A DNA stretch of 64,000 bases. Origin: Haloarcula marismortui ATCC 43049 (GTDB lineage Archaea; Halobacteriota; Halobacteria; Halobacteriales; Haloarculaceae). Both the position numbers and the translations under genes were made by a program. The stretch covers positions 1,116,001 through 1,180,000 of the forward strand of contig NC_006396.1 of NCBI RefSeq assembly GCF_000011085.1, given 5' to 3'. The notes under the pieces are model-generated. The model did no database searches, was not told the DNA's origin, and saw only the letters and a program-made list of their open reading frames with translations. Below are positions 24,990 to 34,274 of the stretch, in pieces. Positions within the stretch are counted from its first letter, which is position 1. The number at the start of each line of letters is the position of its first letter.

Positions 24990-26774
24990 TTACGAGTCGT
25001 CTTGTTCTTCTTGGCCGCCGTCAGCGAGTAGCGATGGGTCCTTTTCGGGTGCCTCGGCTTCGAGTTGCTCGTCGAACCACTGGAACTCGCGGTCCAGCAT
25101 CCCGTCGCTTTCGAGGTCCCACGGGTCGCCGTCCTCGACTTTCGGGCCTTCGAGCCAGGACTGGACAATGTTCCAGACGAAGAACAGCTGACCGATGAAC
25201 AGGATGAATGCGCCCACCGTCGCCGCCTGATGGAACGTCGACACCTGCGTCAGCGGTGCGATAGCGCCGTCAAACTGGTAGGTGGCGTACCGCCGTGGCA
25301 TCCCCAGGTAACCCAGTGCGAGCATCGCGAAGAACGTGATGTTGGTCCCGACCATCGAGAACCAGAAGTGGGCCTTCCCGAGGGTGCGCTGGTACATCCG
25401 ACCGGTGAAGATGGGGAACCAGTAGTAGATGCCCGCGAAGGCCGCGAAGCCGATGGCCCCCATCACGATGTAGTGGAAGTGCCCGACGACGTAGTAGGTG
25501 TCGTGCAGGATCAGGTCAACGGGGATGGAGGCGAGGAACACGCCCGTCACGCCGCCGATGATGAAGTTCGAGACGAAGCCGATACAGAACAGCATCGGCG
25601 TCGTCAGACGCAGGCGGCCGTTCCACATCGTTGTGATCCAGTTGAACGTCTTGACCGCGCTCGGTATTGCAATAGCCAACGAGACAGCCATGAACGAGGC
25701 CCGGAGCCGCGGGTCCATGCCCGTCGAGAACATGTGGTGGGCCCAGACGCCGAAGGACAGTACACCGATGGCGAGCGTCGAGTAGACGACGAACTTAAAG
25801 CCGAACAGCTTTCGCCCGGAGAACTTCGGCAGGATGAGGCTAACCAGTCCCATCGGCGGCAGGACGAGGATGTACACTTCAGGGTGGCCGAAGAACCAGA
25901 ACAGGTGTTGCCACAGCAGCGGGCCACCGCCCTCGACCGCGAAGAACGTCGTTGCAAGGTTCCGGTCCAGCAGCAGCATCACGATGGCGCTCCCCAGTAG
26001 CGGGAAGGCGAACAGGATCAGTGCGGACTGGGTGAGGATTGTCCACGAGAAAATATCGAGATTCGCCCAGTTGACCTCCTCATTGCGCTCCGTGAAGATG
26101 GTCGCAATGAAGTTGATCGCCCCCATCGTCGCTGCGACGCCCGAAAGGTGCAGCCCCAGCAGCATCAGGTCGACACCGGGGTTCGCCTGCTCGACGGACA
26201 GCGGCGTGTACATCGTCCAGGCCGTGCGGGCCGGCTCGATCATGTTGTCGGTCACCGGCGCGAGGAAGAACCCCGCCCAGATCAGCAGTGCTGCTGGTGG
26301 GAGCAGCCAGAACGCGATGGCGTTGATACGCGGGAACGCCATGTCGTCAGCCCCGATAAGCAGGGGGATGAAGTAGTTCGCGAACGCCGCGATAATGGGC
26401 GTCCCGAACAGGAACAGCATCGTAATGCCGTGACTCGTCAGGATGGAGTTGTAGGCGTTGTTGCCGAGGATGGCCCCTGCGGGCGTGACGAGCTGGATAC
26501 GAATGAGCATCGCCATGATCCCACCGACAGCCAGGGCGATGACCGCGTACACCCCGTACAACAGACCGATGTCCTTGTGATCGACAGTTGTTAGCCAGCG
26601 AATGATACCTGCGGGTTTCTCACGGTTGATGACCGCCGTCTCGTCACCCGTGACGGCCCCGCCACCCGCGAGCGGCGTATACGAACGCCAGTTCTCGACA
26701 CGGGTGAGAAGCGCGGCGACGCCGACGAGGAGGACGGCCATCAGCCCCGTCAGCACAATATCTCCTGCTACCAT
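24990..26774 (-). CDS. coxA: Haem-copper terminal oxidase subunit I
   Basis: This 594-residue membrane protein reduces oxygen to water and pumps protons. About 12 hydrophobic segments are visible. Haem and copper ligands appear in ILTSHGITMLF, WFFGHPEVYILVLPPMG (His with the cross-linked Tyr), WAHHMFSTGMD and YYVVGHFHYIVMGA. An added N-terminal helix precedes the usual start near TVDHKDIGLLYG. The last 60 residues are acidic and hydrophilic. No subunit II gene is visible in the window, though small membrane proteins follow the same strand upstream. The upstream 167 bases hold its promoter. Confidence 0.96.
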   Translation of the reverse strand: MVAGDIVLTGLMAVLLVGVAALLTRVENWRSYTPLAGGGAVTGDETAVINREKPAGIIRWLTTVDHKDIGLLYGVYAVIALAVGGIMAMLIRIQLVTPAGAILGNNAYNSILTSHGITMLFLFGTPIIAAFANYFIPLLIGADDMAFPRINAIAFWLLPPAALLIWAGFFLAPVTDNMIEPARTAWTMYTPLSVEQANPGVDLMLLGLHLSGVAATMGAINFIATIFTERNEEVNWANLDIFSWTILTQSALILFAFPLLGSAIVMLLLDRNLATTFFAVEGGGPLLWQHLFWFFGHPEVYILVLPPMGLVSLILPKFSGRKLFGFKFVVYSTLAIGVLSFGVWAHHMFSTGMDPRLRASFMAVSLAIAIPSAVKTFNWITTMWNGRLRLTTPMLFCIGFVSNFIIGGVTGVFLASIPVDLILHDTYYVVGHFHYIVMGAIGFAAFAGIYYWFPIFTGRMYQRTLGKAHFWFSMVGTNITFFAMLALGYLGMPRRYATYQFDGAIAPLTQVSTFHQAATVGAFILFIGQLFFVWNIVQSWLEGPKVEDGDPWDLESDGMLDREFQWFDEQLEAEAPEKDPSLLADGGQEEQDDS

Positions 26775-26941
26775 AGTCGTCCTTCAGGACTGGGACATTA
26801 TCAAAGGGTCGATTCCTGCAGCAACGACCATAAAATACGGCTCCCATCCAGCATTACAGCTTCAAAAATAAGGGACCACTCACACTGTCGCCCGGTACCA
26901 AGCGCGGGCGTCTTCGAAACGGTCTGTCTGCAACTGGCCGC

Positions 26942-27193
26942 TCAGCCTTCGTGGCCCAGTTCGTCGTTCTCTTTCTCGGCGTTCTCGACAGCCTTCCCCG
27001 CGTAGTACGTCAGGACAGCGAGCAACAGGAACATCGAGATAATCAACGCGAACTGCAGCCCGGAGAAAACGGGGTCCGTTCCGAACGCCGGGAACACGGC
27101 AAATGCAACGATGAAGAAGAAGAGGATCCCAAGCGGAATGATGTTCACGGTGAGGTCGAGCAGGGTGTCTTTTTCGAACCCAAACAGTGCCAT
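26942..27193 (-). CDS. Small membrane protein, DUF6684-like, oxidase-linked
   Basis: This 83-residue protein has two hydrophobic helices (VNIIPLGILFFFIVAFAVF and LQFALIISMFLLLAVLTYY) and a charged C-terminus ending ENDELGHEG. It resembles the haloarchaeal DUF6684 family, commonly found next to oxidase subunit I genes. It lies upstream of coxA on the same strand with 167 bases between. A structural or assembly role in the oxidase is inferred from position only. Confidence 0.8.
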   Translation of the reverse strand: MALFGFEKDTLLDLTVNIIPLGILFFFIVAFAVFPAFGTDPVFSGLQFALIISMFLLLAVLTYYAGKAVENAEKENDELGHEG

Positions 27194-27256
27194 GTCTGCC
27201 CGTTAGCACAGGCCAGTAAATAGATTGTTGGTTTCCGTATCGGGCAGGGACCCGTC

Positions 27257-27652
27257 TCAGACAGCGGTCTGTTCCATTATCGAGGCAACGCCACCCATTG
27301 CGATCATCACTGTGCCCGCCACGGCGACAGCCACCAGCCGAGTGAACAGCGGCCCGGTCCCGACATTCGAGAGCGCGATGTCGGCGACCGGAACCTGCCA
27401 GAGCGTAAACGCAGCAGCGAGGACAATGAGAATGACGCCCACACCCAGCATGGTCGGCCACGGCCGCCCCACGTACCCGGACTCCGTGAGGATGCCGGCG
27501 ATACTACCGCCAAACAGTATCAGCCCGAAGACAGCCACTGGAAAGAGTCCGACGAACACGCCGATCTCTGACAGTGCTAATCCCAGTGCAACGAACAGCG
27601 GCCACGGACTCGCAGTCGGATACTGGTCGCTTAGTCCCGGCTCCTCTGCCAT
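27257..27652 (-). CDS. Four-helix membrane protein, oxidase-linked
   Basis: This 131-residue protein starts MAEEPGLSDQYP. An in-frame Met 18 codons earlier gives a polar extension that overlaps the divergent promoter. Four hydrophobic segments follow, beginning PWPLFVALGLALSEIGVFVG and ending AVAVAGTVMIAMGGVAS. There are no cysteines or conserved charged residues in the helices. It is followed by the DUF6684-like gene, and the two plus coxA may form an operon. It may belong to a haloarchaeal family annotated near terminal oxidases. Function unknown. Confidence 0.78.
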   Translation of the reverse strand: MAEEPGLSDQYPTASPWPLFVALGLALSEIGVFVGLFPVAVFGLILFGGSIAGILTESGYVGRPWPTMLGVGVILIVLAAAFTLWQVPVADIALSNVGTGPLFTRLVAVAVAGTVMIAMGGVASIMEQTAV

Positions 27653-27741
27653 ACCAACACTTCGGTTCGAATCATCATATGTCCATCGGACCGCGCCCGT
27701 GGGCACAAACTATTTGTTCACCATCCGGCTTGGTGGGAGTA

Positions 27742-30270
27742 ATGAGTACACGCACGGTCGAGCGGGTCGACGGGTGGGAGTCGGTTCCGTTCGACGGCGG
27801 GTTCGCGGGCCTACAGGACCTCGCCGGGCAGGAGTTCTCCGGCGCGGTCATCACGGGTCCGACGCGCCTGTTCATGTTGAACGGGACCGTCGTCGGCGTC
27901 CTCGACGGCACCATCGAGGATTTCGAGGACGCGTCGGGAACAGCTAAGCGGTCACCGCACGAGGCCTTGCCACTGCTTGCAGTGATGCAGGAGCGCGCCG
28001 ACGAGGTGAAAGCACAGTACTACACTGAAGACACGGCGCTTGCGGAAGTCGACCAGACCCTGTCGAGTGGCAATTTTACCGGCTTTATCGAACTCTCCGA
28101 GAATGTCCTCTCGGGCGACTACTACACCGTCTACCACCAGGGCCGCTCGATGAGCGTCGCGTGGGTCGGGAACTCTGACAATCTGCTCACTGACGATGAG
28201 GCGTTCGAGACGGCCAACGACGAGGTCGGCATCTACGAGGTTATGCCGGTCGACATCGAGCCGATCGAGATTCTGAAACCGCCGGAAGACGAGACGGACG
28301 AGCAGTCAGCGGACCCGGCGGCTGCCGGCGTCGACCCGCTCGACGCTGGTGACGAGACAGCCGCTACCGACGAACCGGCTGATGCTGGTGTGGCGGACGC
28401 CGCGGCGACAGGCGAGGAAGAGCCGGACGGGGCACCGCAACGCGACGACGCTCGCAGCGACGAGTCGGTCGAGACGCCACCGGAAGCCACCAGGGACAGC
28501 GGAACCGATAGAGCCGACGACGCTGGGCAGACTCGGACCGCAGCAGAGTCGACACCGGACCGCGGCCCTGCAAGCAGCGGCCCGCCGGGGTCGAAAGCTG
28601 CCGGTGCGAATCCGGGCCGGTCCCGCCGCAGTTCCGAATCGGACGAGCAACCGAACGTGGACGAAAAGCCGAATGCGGACAGCCGGCCAGACAGCAGGGT
28701 GACCGACCGGGCGACGGCAGACACCGACACCGCGACACAGACGGAACCGACTGAACGGGAGACCGGGGTGCGTGAGACTACCGGGGAGACAGAGCCGAAA
28801 CGCCGGGGGGCCGAGCCGTCACAGACACGGGAAGCCCAGCAAGCCAGTACCCGCAGTTCACCGGCACAGACCGACCAGACGGCTTCGACAGACCGCCACC
28901 CTGAACCGACCGACTCGAAACCGAACCAGAGCACCGAGCCACAGCCGTCCAAGGCACAGCCCGGGACTGATTCGCCAACTCCGACACCCGAAGCCGGCTC
29001 TGGCGGGGCAAGTACGGACCTGGAGACGCGCTCGGTCCCGTCGCTGGACCCGAACAAGTCCGGCGGTGCGCAGGAAAGCACACCCTCCAGCGTGTCATCC
29101 ACCCAGACGCCACCAACAGGTGGGCAAGAGGTATCGACGCCACGACGTGACCAGCCAGCCCAAGACGACCCGACATCGTCAACCGAACCCAGTGTGCAGG
29201 GACCAGCACCGGCTCAGGAAGGCCGTGGCACACCTACGAAAGAACCACAGCCGGTCGATACGCCGCAGTCCCAGCCGTCGACAGGGGACCAGCGACAGTC
29301 GCCTGCCGACGAAGAGCCAACACCGCGCGAGGGGGAGCGCGTCGCAGAACTCGAATCCGAACTCGAACAGCGAGCCGAGACGGTGTCGGAGCTCGAATCC
29401 GAACTCACCGATCTGGAGGCAACAAATCAAGAGCTTCGTGACGAACGCGACCGCCTGGAGTCGGAGCTAGCCGACGCGCGGGCCAAGATCGACCAGCTGG
29501 AAGAACAACTCGACGAGCAAAACGACGACGCCGCAGGTGGTACCCGGCTCAGCGCCGGCGAGGCGATAAACGGGACGAACCTCTTCGTCAGGTACGACTC
29601 GAAGGGCAAGGCGACGCTTGAAGAGGCCAAGGACGGCGAGGCGAGCCGCGAGGAGGTCGAAGCGAACCTCAGGCTGGAGTACCACACGCAGTTCGAGGCC
29701 GAGGGCGCTGCGGTCAACGGGACGCCGTTCGAGGAGTTCCTCGAAGACAGCATCCAGTACCGCTTCGTCAACTGGCTCATCCGGAACCTCCTCTACGAGA
29801 TTCGGGACACCGGACACGCGGGAGCGATGAAGGACCTCTATGAAGGCCTTCCAGCTATCGACCGTGCCGAACTGAACGGCAACGTCACGGTAACCTACAC
29901 CGAGGATGGACAGGAGAACCGCTCGCAGGAACGGTTCGACGTGGTCGTCCGCGACCGGATGGGGAACCCGCTGGTTGTTGCAAACATCAACAACTCGCGC
30001 GAACCGGCCTCCGAGGGCCAGATGTCGGATCTCATCCGGAACGCCGAGCGGGTCGGCAACGCTTCCGGGTCGCTCGCGTCAGCGTTTCTCGTCACGAGTA
30101 GTTTCTTCGAGCCGGGCGCACTCGAAACCGCCGAAGAAGCTACCTCTAGCGGGCTGTTCAACCGGGATAAGCGGAAGAGCTTCGTGAACCTCTCGCGCAA
30201 AGAGGGCTTTCACCTCTGCCTGTTAGAAGCGAGAAACCAGGAGTTCCACCTGGCGGTCCCGGAACTCTGA
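27742..30270 (+). CDS. Large three-part protein: N-terminal domain, long disordered linker, coiled coil, nuclease-like C-terminus
   Basis: This is an 842-residue protein starting MSTRTVERVDGWESV. Residues 1-180 are a folded haloarchaeal domain. Residues 190-530 are a low-complexity linker of Asp, Glu, Thr, Pro, Ser and Gln. Residues 535-590 form a heptad-rich coiled coil (RVAELESELEQRAETVSELE). The last 240 residues fold again and resemble the core of PD-(D/E)xK nucleases (RFDVVVRDRMGNPLVVANIN). Where active enzymes have E-x-K, this has N-x-N, so it is probably not catalytic. The role is unknown; scaffold or DNA-associated functions fit. Confidence 0.8.
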   Translation: MSTRTVERVDGWESVPFDGGFAGLQDLAGQEFSGAVITGPTRLFMLNGTVVGVLDGTIEDFEDASGTAKRSPHEALPLLAVMQERADEVKAQYYTEDTALAEVDQTLSSGNFTGFIELSENVLSGDYYTVYHQGRSMSVAWVGNSDNLLTDDEAFETANDEVGIYEVMPVDIEPIEILKPPEDETDEQSADPAAAGVDPLDAGDETAATDEPADAGVADAAATGEEEPDGAPQRDDARSDESVETPPEATRDSGTDRADDAGQTRTAAESTPDRGPASSGPPGSKAAGANPGRSRRSSESDEQPNVDEKPNADSRPDSRVTDRATADTDTATQTEPTERETGVRETTGETEPKRRGAEPSQTREAQQASTRSSPAQTDQTASTDRHPEPTDSKPNQSTEPQPSKAQPGTDSPTPTPEAGSGGASTDLETRSVPSLDPNKSGGAQESTPSSVSSTQTPPTGGQEVSTPRRDQPAQDDPTSSTEPSVQGPAPAQEGRGTPTKEPQPVDTPQSQPSTGDQRQSPADEEPTPREGERVAELESELEQRAETVSELESELTDLEATNQELRDERDRLESELADARAKIDQLEEQLDEQNDDAAGGTRLSAGEAINGTNLFVRYDSKGKATLEEAKDGEASREEVEANLRLEYHTQFEAEGAAVNGTPFEEFLEDSIQYRFVNWLIRNLLYEIRDTGHAGAMKDLYEGLPAIDRAELNGNVTVTYTEDGQENRSQERFDVVVRDRMGNPLVVANINNSREPASEGQMSDLIRNAERVGNASGSLASAFLVTSSFFEPGALETAEEATSSGLFNRDKRKSFVNLSRKEGFHLCLLEARNQEFHLAVPEL

Positions 30271-30279
30271 GAAAGAAGC

Positions 30280-30585
30280 TTAGCCTTCGATTTCGGCTGC
30301 GTCTTCGATCTTCATACCTTCGAGCTTGTCGATGATTTCGTCGACCTTCTCGTCAAGGTCGTCGACGAACTCACCAGTCTGTTCGGTCGTGATCGCACCC
30401 TGGCTGGAGGGCTCGATGAGGTTCTCCTCTTCGAGAACGCGCAGGGAGTACCGCACCTTGTGGTGCGGGTAGCCGGTTTCGTTGGACATCTTCACGATAC
30501 CGATAGGCTCGTTCTCGATAACCATGCGAAGCACCTGCAAGTGGCGCTCCAGCATGTCAACTTCCTTTTCAAGCCTGTCTATCAT
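30280..30585 (-). CDS. Winged-helix transcriptional regulator with coiled-coil tail
   Basis: This 101-residue protein starts MIDRLEKEVDMLERHLQV. The N-terminal amphipathic helix could dimerise. The winged helix follows (PIGIVKMSNETGYPHHKVRY, then RVLEEENLIEPS), and the C-terminus is a charged helix. The longer frame to 30708 crosses the promoter, so I take ATG 30585, which has a TATA box 29 bases upstream. It is divergent from purA. The protein looks widely conserved in haloarchaea; its targets are unknown. Confidence 0.85.
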   Translation of the reverse strand: MIDRLEKEVDMLERHLQVLRMVIENEPIGIVKMSNETGYPHHKVRYSLRVLEEENLIEPSSQGAITTEQTGEFVDDLDEKVDEIIDKLEGMKIEDAAEIEG

Positions 30586-30610
30586 GGCAATTGTTAACTT
30601 GTGTTTGCGG

Positions 30611-30618
30611 TATTTAAA
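30611..30618 (-). promoter_or_regulatory. TATA box of the winged-helix regulator
   Basis: The minus strand reads tttaaata, centred 29 bases before the ATG at 30585, fitting a leaderless transcript. The remaining 140 bases toward purA contain no other gene. Confidence 0.55.
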
Positions 30619-30763
30619 GGTTCTCCCTCGGATAATCGCTACAACGTTGATACGTTTGAACAGGGGTGTCTTAAAACCGTCGTAACGATTCACATGGGTA
30701 CTGCTCACGAGCGTGAGTTCCGGACCGTAATCTGTTTATCACGGTGGCTGGAAGGTGCGTGCG

Positions 30764-32140
30764 ATGACCGTAACCATCGTCGGCTCACAGCTCGGCGACG
30801 AAGGGAAGGGCGGCATCGTCGACCTGTACGGCGACGACGTAGACGTCGTCGCGCGCTATCAGGGCGGCGACAACGCCGGCCACACCGTCGTCCACGAGGG
30901 CGAGGAGTACAAGCTCTCGCTGGTTCCGAGCGGAGCCATCCGCGGCAAGGTCGGCGTACTCGGCAACGGGTGCGTCGTCAATCCGCGAACGCTGTTCGAC
31001 GAGATAGACACGCTCCAGGAACGGGGCCTCGACCCGGACGTTCGCATCGCCGAACGAGCACACGTCATTCTTCCGTTCCACCGCGTGCTCGACGGTATCG
31101 AGGAGGAACTAAAAAGCGAAACGGATGACGAAGTCGGGACGACGGGCCGGGGTATCGGCCCGACCTACGAGGACAAGGCCGGTCGCCGCGGCGTCCGCGT
31201 CGGCGACCTGCTCGACCCGGACGTGCTCCGGGAGCGCCTCGAATACGTCGTTCCGCAGAAGCGGGCCGTCGTCGAGGACGTGTACGACCTCGATGTCGAC
31301 GAGCTTGACGATCCGGACGCCTTCGACGTGGACGCCATCTTCGAGGAGTTCCGCGAGTTCGGCCGCCGCTTCGAGGCCGAAGACATGACCGTCAACGCTG
31401 GGGCCTTCCTCAGCGCGACCATCGACGAGGGCCAGAACGTCATGCTGGAGGGCGCACAGGGGACAATCATCGACATCGACCACGGGAACTACCCCTACGT
31501 CACGTCATCGAACCCGACGGCCGGCGGCGCGGCGACCGGGACCGGACTCAGTCCCGGTGTCGTCGGCGACGGCGAAGTCATCGGGATTGTGAAGGCGTAC
31601 CTCACCCGCGTCGGCAGTGGCCCGCTGCCGACCGAACTCGGCGGTGTCGTCGGCGATACGCCCGGCTACGACGAGCAGGGCGAGGGCGAAAACGAGGAGC
31701 TGGCGAACTACATCCGCGAGGAAGGCGGCGAGTACGGCACTGTTACCGGCCGTCCGCGGCGCGTCGGCTGGCTCGACCTGCCAATGTTGCGCCACTCCAC
31801 GCGCGTGTCCGGCTTTACCGGCATCGCCATCAACCACCTCGACGTGCTCGCCGGCCTCGACGAAGTGAAGGTCGGCCACACCTACACGCTCGACGGCGAG
31901 GAGCTGGCATCGATGCCTGCGACCACCGAACAGTGGGCCAAGTGCGAGGCGAACTTCCGGTCGTTCGACGGCTGGCCCGAGGTCGACTGGGCGGACGCCG
32001 CCGAAGAGGGGTACGACGCACTCCCCGAGAACGCGAAAGCCTACGTCGAATACATCGAATCAGAACTCGACACACCGGCCTACGCCATCGGCGTTGGTCC
32101 CGGCCGCGGCGAAACTATCGTCCGCGAACAGCCGTTCTGA
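30764..32140 (+). CDS. purA: Adenylosuccinate synthetase
   Basis: This 458-residue enzyme joins IMP and aspartate using GTP, the first committed step to AMP. The N-terminal P-loop is VGSQLGDEGKGGIVDLYGDD. The IMP loop is GGDNAGHTVV, with TTGRGIGPTYEDKAGRRGVR and the signature LEGAQGTIIDIDHGNYPYVT downstream. I start at MTVTIVGSQ (ATG 30764), three codons inside the longest frame, because family members begin there. It stands alone, divergent from a small regulator. Confidence 0.97.
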   Translation: MTVTIVGSQLGDEGKGGIVDLYGDDVDVVARYQGGDNAGHTVVHEGEEYKLSLVPSGAIRGKVGVLGNGCVVNPRTLFDEIDTLQERGLDPDVRIAERAHVILPFHRVLDGIEEELKSETDDEVGTTGRGIGPTYEDKAGRRGVRVGDLLDPDVLRERLEYVVPQKRAVVEDVYDLDVDELDDPDAFDVDAIFEEFREFGRRFEAEDMTVNAGAFLSATIDEGQNVMLEGAQGTIIDIDHGNYPYVTSSNPTAGGAATGTGLSPGVVGDGEVIGIVKAYLTRVGSGPLPTELGGVVGDTPGYDEQGEGENEELANYIREEGGEYGTVTGRPRRVGWLDLPMLRHSTRVSGFTGIAINHLDVLAGLDEVKVGHTYTLDGEELASMPATTEQWAKCEANFRSFDGWPEVDWADAAEEGYDALPENAKAYVEYIESELDTPAYAIGVGPGRGETIVREQPF

Positions 32141-32253
32141 GCGCCCTTCCTCTCGGGTTCGGCGTTTGAGTGCCCACTTACCTTCGCCCAGCGGTGGGGC
32201 GGTATCACTGAGAGAGCGGCAGACTTTTGCGACCGCCGGTCTTGGTCGAATGT

Positions 32254-32448
32254 ATGAAAGAGGACCTGATGGAAATTATTTGCTGCCCTCTGGACAAGCA
32301 CGACCTTGACCTCGAAGTGACGGAGCGCGACGATGGCGAGATTCTGTCGGGCGAACTCACCTGTACCGAGTGTAGCGAGACGTTCCCCATCGAGGACGGC
32401 ATTCCGAACCTGCTCCCGCCGGACATGCGCGACGAGGCACCGGCCTGA
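32254..32448 (+). CDS. Trm112-like methyltransferase activator
   Basis: This 64-residue protein starts MKEDLMEIICCPLDKHDL. Two cysteine pairs (CC near residue 10 and CTEC near 46) mark the Trm112/UPF0434 zinc ribbon. The C-terminus ends FPIEDGIPNLLPPDMRDE, the family signature. Archaeal Trm112 binds and activates several RNA and protein methyltransferases. Here the zinc site looks reduced to three or four cysteines. It follows purA by about 110 bases and has a T-rich tract after its stop. Confidence 0.9.
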   Translation: MKEDLMEIICCPLDKHDLDLEVTERDDGEILSGELTCTECSETFPIEDGIPNLLPPDMRDEAPA

Positions 32449-32451
32449 ACC

Positions 32452-32458
32452 TTTTTTT
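32452..32458 (+). terminator. Oligo-T terminator after the Trm112 gene
   Basis: A run of seven T lies four bases after the stop codon. Haloarchaeal transcripts often end at such T-tracts without a hairpin. The next gene begins 23 bases further on. Confidence 0.4.
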
Positions 32459-32481
32459 CCTCGCCACGCGGAGTCACATCC

Positions 32482-33045
32482 GTGCCTGACTCCCTGCCCG
32501 TGCACCTCAACCGGACGGACATCCACAGCCTGGACGTTCCAAAGGAGTTCGACGCGACAGGGAGCTTCGATGTACAGCTAGTCAATCACGGCGAGGCGCT
32601 GCACGTCCATCTCCACCTCAGCGATTCGCTCTCTTCTGTCGCCTCGCTTAACGCCACAAATCACCACGTGCGGGCCGAAACCGACCGATTGGCCAGAGTG
32701 ACCGTCGACGGTGACGGACCAGTCCGTGGCAAGCTAAAGGTCGTGACTGGATACGGCGCTGAGACTCGATACATCGACATTTACATCCCGGAAGGCGGGA
32801 CGGAGAACGAACCGGTCATCGTCGACGAGGAACTGTCAAAGCCACAGCCGAAACCGGCGACGGACTCAGAACCCAGCCTCGAAGACCTGTCGGCTGGACC
32901 GATACTGGCGGCTGGCGGTTTCACAGCCCTGATTGCGGGGCTCATCACGCTGGTACTCACCGAAAGCGTGCTGTTGACCGTTGCCGCCGTATTTGCGGTC
33001 GCAATCGTGTTGGGACTCCTGTCCGTGACTCTTCGCTCGTCCTGA
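32482..33045 (+). CDS. Membrane-anchored protein with extracytoplasmic-like N-domain
   Basis: This 187-residue protein uses a GTG start (VPDSLPVHLNRTD). Residues 1-125 form a beta-rich domain reminiscent of an Ig-like fold (SFDVQLVNHGEALHVHLHLS). A Pro-rich linker follows, then two transmembrane helices (ILAAGGFTALIAGLITLVL and LLTVAAVFAVAIVLGLLSV). The two helices make a hairpin with both ends on one side. It is convergent with the DR2241-like gene seven bases away. Function unknown. Confidence 0.75.
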   Translation: MPDSLPVHLNRTDIHSLDVPKEFDATGSFDVQLVNHGEALHVHLHLSDSLSSVASLNATNHHVRAETDRLARVTVDGDGPVRGKLKVVTGYGAETRYIDIYIPEGGTENEPVIVDEELSKPQPKPATDSEPSLEDLSAGPILAAGGFTALIAGLITLVLTESVLLTVAAVFAVAIVLGLLSVTLRSS

Positions 33046-33052
33046 AACCCGG

Positions 33053-34132
33053 TTACTGCTCCGTCTCGACGCCGCCGAGGTTCTCCTCGTCGTCGAACAG
33101 CTTCGCCCGCAGGAACCGTGCGCGGTACCGGTTGGCTCCCTCGTAGATGTCCGCCTCGCGGATGTCGTCTGCCTCGCCGTCGGCGACAGCATCAATGATG
33201 GCTTCCAACTGTTCTTTCTCGCTTGGCGTGAGTTCGAACTCGTAGGTCTGGGACTGCTCGCCTTCGAGTTTCGTCCACTTGCGTGCGCCAGCGATGACGA
33301 GGGAACAGGGTTCACGGCAGGGGAATTTCCCCGACCCACCGTCGACGTCAAGTTCCGTTTCGTCGTCGTACTGCCACTCCCGGCGCTTGAGACACTGGGA
33401 ATCGTCACAGCAAGCCTCGGCGACCCAGTTGACGTGTTCGTAGCCGTCGCCGCGGTCCCAGGTCTTGACGACGCCGTAAATCCCGGTCTGGCGGTCGACG
33501 GTGTCGCGCCAGTGGCTCACGTCCAACTCGCCCTCGCGCTCACGGTGCCAGTTCGAAATCGTGGCCGGATAGAAGAAGTCCACCGCCTGGACTAGCTCCG
33601 TCGGTCCGAGTTCGGGAAACACCCAGCCTGACTGGAGAGTGGGGGCTGTTTTCAGCGGGCGGTAGCGGTCACGGTCGTCGTGTTTGGCGAGGGTACGGGC
33701 GTCCAGTGGGTCGTCGTACGCGTCCAGCGAATCGGCGTCTGTCCCCGTGTCGTCGACGTGGCGGAGGTCGTACACCCGCTCGTCGTCCTCGTCCAGTGTC
33801 ACGGTAATCGAGAGCTCACCCCACGTCGTCGTCAGCCCCTCTCGTAACTGGTCGTATCGGTCCGGAATCGGCGTCGACTCAGCGTTTTCGAGCCACCGGA
33901 GATACGCCCAGCGAGGCTCCGCCTGAGGCGCTTTTGCGTGCCAGAAGTACCAGTTCGAGATGTACTCGGGGTACGACGCGGCCAGGCCATCGAGGTCCGC
34001 GATACTCGTACTCTCTGCTTCCGCTGTCGTCTCGACGGCGTAGCGTCCACCCTCGACCGCTGCCTCGATACCGTCGAACGCGATACCGTCCGACGCTGCC
34101 TCGGCGAACGCCTCGACATGGGTGTCGTCCAT
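33053..34132 (-). CDS. DR2241-family protein with cysteine cluster
   Basis: This 359-residue protein resembles DR2241, a family that occurs beside or fused to CbiX chelatases and is thought to carry an iron-sulfur cluster. A Cys-rich patch lies at residues 235-275: EACCDDSQCLKRREWQYDD, then KFPCREPCSLVIAG, giving enough thiols for a 4Fe-4S cluster. The rest is acidic, with conserved Trp and Tyr (YISNWYFWHAKA). The CbiX gene lies 2.3 kb away on the same strand, separated by two plus-strand genes. A redox role in cobalamin or siroheme metabolism is inferred from that association. Confidence 0.88.
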   Translation of the reverse strand: MDDTHVEAFAEAASDGIAFDGIEAAVEGGRYAVETTAEAESTSIADLDGLAASYPEYISNWYFWHAKAPQAEPRWAYLRWLENAESTPIPDRYDQLREGLTTTWGELSITVTLDEDDERVYDLRHVDDTGTDADSLDAYDDPLDARTLAKHDDRDRYRPLKTAPTLQSGWVFPELGPTELVQAVDFFYPATISNWHREREGELDVSHWRDTVDRQTGIYGVVKTWDRGDGYEHVNWVAEACCDDSQCLKRREWQYDDETELDVDGGSGKFPCREPCSLVIAGARKWTKLEGEQSQTYEFELTPSEKEQLEAIIDAVADGEADDIREADIYEGANRYRARFLRAKLFDDEENLGGVETEQ

Positions 34133-34274
34133 ACCGCCGCCGTAGGTGTCGCACCGGGAAAAGTCGCCTGTTCTGGCAATCGGAGTGGAGATAGTTCCAA
34201 ATTCGATAAAATTATATTTTACAAGAATCGTAGATGATTTATGACATCTTGGTGGGGGCGGTCCGTGTCCGGAG

